Part shown: in pieces, positions 61,870-64,000 of the stretch
Layout of the letters: every line of letters begins with the position of its first letter
Position numbering within the stretch: position 1 is the stretch's first letter
From: NCEH01 sp043195095
Lineage (GTDB): Bacteria > Pseudomonadota > Alphaproteobacteria > Rhizobiales > Xanthobacteraceae
DNA: 64,000 nucleotides
Assembly: GCF_043195095.1 (NCBI RefSeq)
Contig: NZ_JBAFWN010000003.1
Strand: one strand, 5' to 3'
The notes under the pieces: generated by a model
What the model was told of the DNA's origin: nothing
Seen by the model: only the letters and a program-made list of their open reading frames with translations
The model's database searches: none
Translations under genes and position numbers: made by a program

Positions 61870-62577
61870 ATGCAGGTTATCCCGGTGATTGATCTTAAGG
61901 GAGGGCTTGTGGTGCATGCCCGCCAGGGTGTGCGCCATCTTTATGCGCCCATCGTCTCGCCGCTGGTGGCCGGCAGCGCCCCGCGCGACATCGTGGCGGC
62001 GCTGCTGGCGCTGGCTCCGTTCAAGACCCTCTATGTGGCCGACCTCGACGCCATCGCGGGGCAGGGCGACAATGCCCCCGCCATCCGCGTCCTGCGCACG
62101 GCCTTTCCTGAGCTGATCCTGTGGGTGGACGCGGGCGAGAACAGCGCGGGTGCGCTCGCCGCGCGTCATGCGGCCGATGCCGGCATTCCGGTGGTGGGCA
62201 GCGAGACCCTGGCCGACGCGCAGGCCCTGGCCGGCATGGGGGGGCTGGATTTCGTGCTCTCGCTTGATCACGACGCCCAGGGGCCACGCGGCCCGCAGAC
62301 GGTGCATGAGACGCCCACCCTCTGGCCGCGCCGGGTGATCGCCATGACGCTGGCGAAAGTCGGCTCGGGCGCCGGGCCGGACCTGGAGCGGCTGGCCGAT
62401 ATCCGGGAGCGGGGCGGCGACGTCCGGGGCGAGGATTTCGCCCTGTTCGCCGCCGGCGGCGTGCGCCACGCGGGGGACCTCGACACCCTCGCCGCGCGGG
62501 GCGTTGAAGGCGCCCTCGTTGCCACCGCGCTGCACGACGGGCGCCTGTCGCGGGAGGATCTGGCGCGCTTCGTCTGA
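61870..62577 (+). CDS. HisA/HisF-like TIM-barrel protein of the H4MPT gene set
   Basis: A 235-residue protein starting at MQVIPVIDLKGGLVVHARQG, like the HisA N-terminus (Asp in VIDLKGG). FAAGGVRHAGDLDTLAARG near the end matches the second phosphate loop. No other histidine gene is near, and such HisA homologues recur in H4MPT-type methylotrophy loci, so a cofactor role is more likely than histidine synthesis. It is the only plus-strand gene in this block and is tightly flanked on both sides. Confidence 0.8.
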   Translation: MQVIPVIDLKGGLVVHARQGVRHLYAPIVSPLVAGSAPRDIVAALLALAPFKTLYVADLDAIAGQGDNAPAIRVLRTAFPELILWVDAGENSAGALAARHAADAGIPVVGSETLADAQALAGMGGLDFVLSLDHDAQGPRGPQTVHETPTLWPRRVIAMTLAKVGSGAGPDLERLADIRERGGDVRGEDFALFAAGGVRHAGDLDTLAARGVEGALVATALHDGRLSREDLARFV

Positions 62578-62584
62578 TCTGCGC

Positions 62585-63436
62585 TCAGCCAAGGTCGTCC
62601 CGCTCCAGAGCGTCCCGTTCCAGGGCGTGCGCGAGCACGCTCGCCACCGTGAGATCGGCGCTGGTTCCGGGATTAAGGCCGCGCTTTTTCAAGGATGAAT
62701 CGAAGGCCAGCAGGGAGATGTGCCGCGACTCCCATTCTTTGAAGGTGGTCCTGAGGCGGACAGTCTCGCGCGCCTCTTCCAGCACCGCTTCGGCCGTGTC
62801 CGCGCCGAACTTGCGGGCGATATGGCTGTCGGGAAAGGCCGTGAGGAAATCCAGATAGACCGCTTGCACGACCTCTGGCGCAAACGGGTCCGCGCCACCG
62901 TGAAGCCGCGCGCCGCCGATCTCGAATACGTCGGTAAAGTCGTGGACATATTGAAAGGCGATGCGGTCGCGGGGCGCGGCTTCGGCCATGGCCGCCTTCA
63001 AATCGACGGCGGCGGGAAAGCGCACATCGGCGCGCGCCGTGCCGAGCCCGCCGGGTTTGGCGGCGGCGATGGCGCGGAAGGTGCTGGCCGCGTCTTCGAT
63101 CGTCAGCGCCTCCAGCGCCGCCTTCAGGCGCGCCCGCAGATCGCCGGGGCCGGGCGATAGCGCGGCGTGGACCAGCGGCGCGCACAACAGCACGATGCCG
63201 AGATTGGTGTTGCAGCCGGCCGCCGCGAGCGAAGCCGACACCGCCGCCTCGATGCGCGCGCCGATGCTGGGCCCCGGTGTCGTGAGCGCGGGCGCTGCCG
63301 CCGCCGCGGCGCGCTCGAACTGCGCCACGTCCATATCGTGCCCGGCCGCGTGCACATGCACATTGCCCGGCTTCAGGGCCTGCAGCTCGGCCCGGCAGGC
63401 GCGCTCAAACAGGTCAGCGGCGCGTTCCGGTGTCAT
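62585..63436 (-). CDS. Triphosphoribosyl-dephospho-CoA synthase-like protein (CitG/MdcB family)
   Basis: A 283-residue protein starting at MTPERAADLFERACRAEL with the family pattern LKPGNVHVHAAGHDM near residue 21 and NTNLGIVLLCAPLV near 100. CitG makes the prosthetic-group precursor of citrate lyase, but no citrate or malonate lyase genes are here. Homologues recur beside H4MPT genes of methylotrophs, where the reaction may be a phosphoribosyl transfer in cofactor assembly. ATGA overlap with the RimK-like gene. Confidence 0.8.
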   Translation of the reverse strand: MTPERAADLFERACRAELQALKPGNVHVHAAGHDMDVAQFERAAAAAAPALTTPGPSIGARIEAAVSASLAAAGCNTNLGIVLLCAPLVHAALSPGPGDLRARLKAALEALTIEDAASTFRAIAAAKPGGLGTARADVRFPAAVDLKAAMAEAAPRDRIAFQYVHDFTDVFEIGGARLHGGADPFAPEVVQAVYLDFLTAFPDSHIARKFGADTAEAVLEEARETVRLRTTFKEWESRHISLLAFDSSLKKRGLNPGTSADLTVASVLAHALERDALERDDLG

Positions 63437-64000
63437 GCCATCGCCCTTTCGCCGACGAGTAGAGCGGCGAGCGGCACGGCCATGTCCAGCCCGGTTGCGG
63501 CGTGAAGGCCGCTCCAGGCGGGCATGGAATTCACTTCCAGCACCAGCAGGCGGCCGGCCGCGTCGGCGATCAGGTCCACCCCGGCGAAATGCGCGCCCAC
63601 CGCCCCCGCCGCCGCAATGGCGATCTCGGCCAGCGCGCCGGTGGCCGACACCGGCTCGCCGGTCGCGCCCTGGTGGATATTGGTGATCCAATGACTGGCG
63701 ACCCGCCGCATGGCGCCTTCCGCCCGGCCGCCCACCACGAACACGCGGTAATCCGCATGGCGGCCGTCGGCTGGCGGGACGAAATCCTGGAGATAATAGA
63801 CCCCGTCCATCTCCTCCGCCCCGGGCAGCGCGTCCTTCGGCGCGAGGCGGCGCAGGCCGCGCCCTTGCGCACCGAACAAAGGCTTCAGCACCGTATCGCC
63901 CGGCGCCGCGTCGATCAGCATCTGCGCCGCCTGCGGGTCTTCCAGCACCAGGGTGCGCGGCGTCGGCAGTCCGGCGCGGGCGAGCAGGAAGGTGGTCATG
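63433..64000 (-). CDS. RimK-like ATP-grasp ligase (5' end outside window)
   Basis: About 188 C-terminal residues of an ATP-grasp protein; the Met at 63999 is internal (family members carry about 100 residues before this point). ATP-grasp motifs VLKPLFGAQGRGL, YYLQDFVPP, DYRVFVVGG and the metal-site LLVLEVNSMPAWSG are present. RimK/MptN-like proteins in H4MPT loci add glutamate or similar residues to the cofactor. It is the first seen gene of this minus-strand block. Confidence 0.85.
   Translation of the reverse strand, partial: MTTFLLARAGLPTPRTLVLEDPQAAQMLIDAAPGDTVLKPLFGAQGRGLRRLAPKDALPGAEEMDGVYYLQDFVPPADGRHADYRVFVVGGRAEGAMRRVASHWITNIHQGATGEPVSATGALAEIAIAAAGAVGAHFAGVDLIADAAGRLLVLEVNSMPAWSGLHAATGLDMAVPLAALLVGERAMA

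Noticed and set aside
61870..62577. HisA isomerase of histidine biosynthesis
   Set aside because: No other his genes nearby; it is embedded among H4MPT-type genes where HisA homologues recur.
62585..63436. CitG of a citrate or malonate lyase system
   Set aside because: No lyase subunit or acyl-carrier gene is in the neighbourhood; H4MPT-type genes surround it.

Overview
The window is high-GC DNA with tight operons full of 4-base ATGA/GTGA overlaps. It suggests a metabolically versatile alphaproteobacterium of the Hyphomicrobiales (a Xanthobacter/Azorhizobium/Starkeya-like methylotroph is my best guess). The reasons are Sec-dependent formate dehydrogenase, tetrahydromethanopterin (H4MPT)-type C1 genes, Calvin-cycle-type enzymes (fbp, rpe) and organosulfonate catabolism. 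No rRNA, phage, insertion sequence or CRISPR array was seen.

1-21.3 kb is an organosulfonate island. On the minus strand, an ABC importer (7.4-4.7 kb) leads into an operon encoding a succinate-dehydrogenase-like complex (sdhB-, C-, D-like and, at the left edge, the flavoprotein), a TauE/SafE sulfite exporter and a two-subunit class I fumarase-like hydratase. A GntR regulator separates it from plus-strand slcC-comC (sulfolactate dehydrogenases). Next come a LysR regulator with a divergent YeiH-type exporter, and then a LacI regulator divergent from a second ABC importer followed by hpsN-hpsO-hpsP (2,3-dihydroxypropane-1-sulfonate, DHPS, to sulfolactate). No known desulfonating enzyme (SuyAB, Xsc, CuyA, ComDE) is visible. 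The left half reads as a copy of the succinate to oxaloacetate arm of the TCA cycle rebuilt for a sulfonated analogue. The simplest substrate would be 3-sulfopropanoate, going through sulfoacrylate and sulfolactate to sulfopyruvate. This is the best candidate for an undescribed pathway here.

21.3-25.9 kb holds envelope and housekeeping genes: a transglutaminase-like protein, GtrA, a FAD oxidoreductase, a sugar-epimerase-like protein and a VanX-type dipeptidase.

25.9-40.5 kb is a compact selenocysteine locus: selA, a Sel1-repeat gene, selB, selC (tRNA-Sec, lying wholly inside the selB reading frame), two unknown coupled genes, fdhE, the Sec-containing formate dehydrogenase fdoGHI with an in-frame UGA and a SECIS hairpin, and selD. 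A thioredoxin-like/transglutaminase-like pair sits between fdoG and selD.

40.6-51 kb holds a secreted small protein, a fused kinase and kdpFABCDE (potassium uptake) with an extra mini-protein ahead of kdpF. 51-57.2 kb holds a CAU-anticodon tRNA, a SIMPL-domain protein, a diacylglycerol-kinase-like protein, small membrane proteins, an orphan PotF-like binding protein with a clear terminator, and an acyl-CoA synthetase. 57.2-64 kb holds a palindromic repeat, rpe, fbp and a set of H4MPT-associated genes (FolB-like, hydantoinase-like, two ATP-grasp proteins, HisA-like and CitG-like), the last gene cut by the window end.
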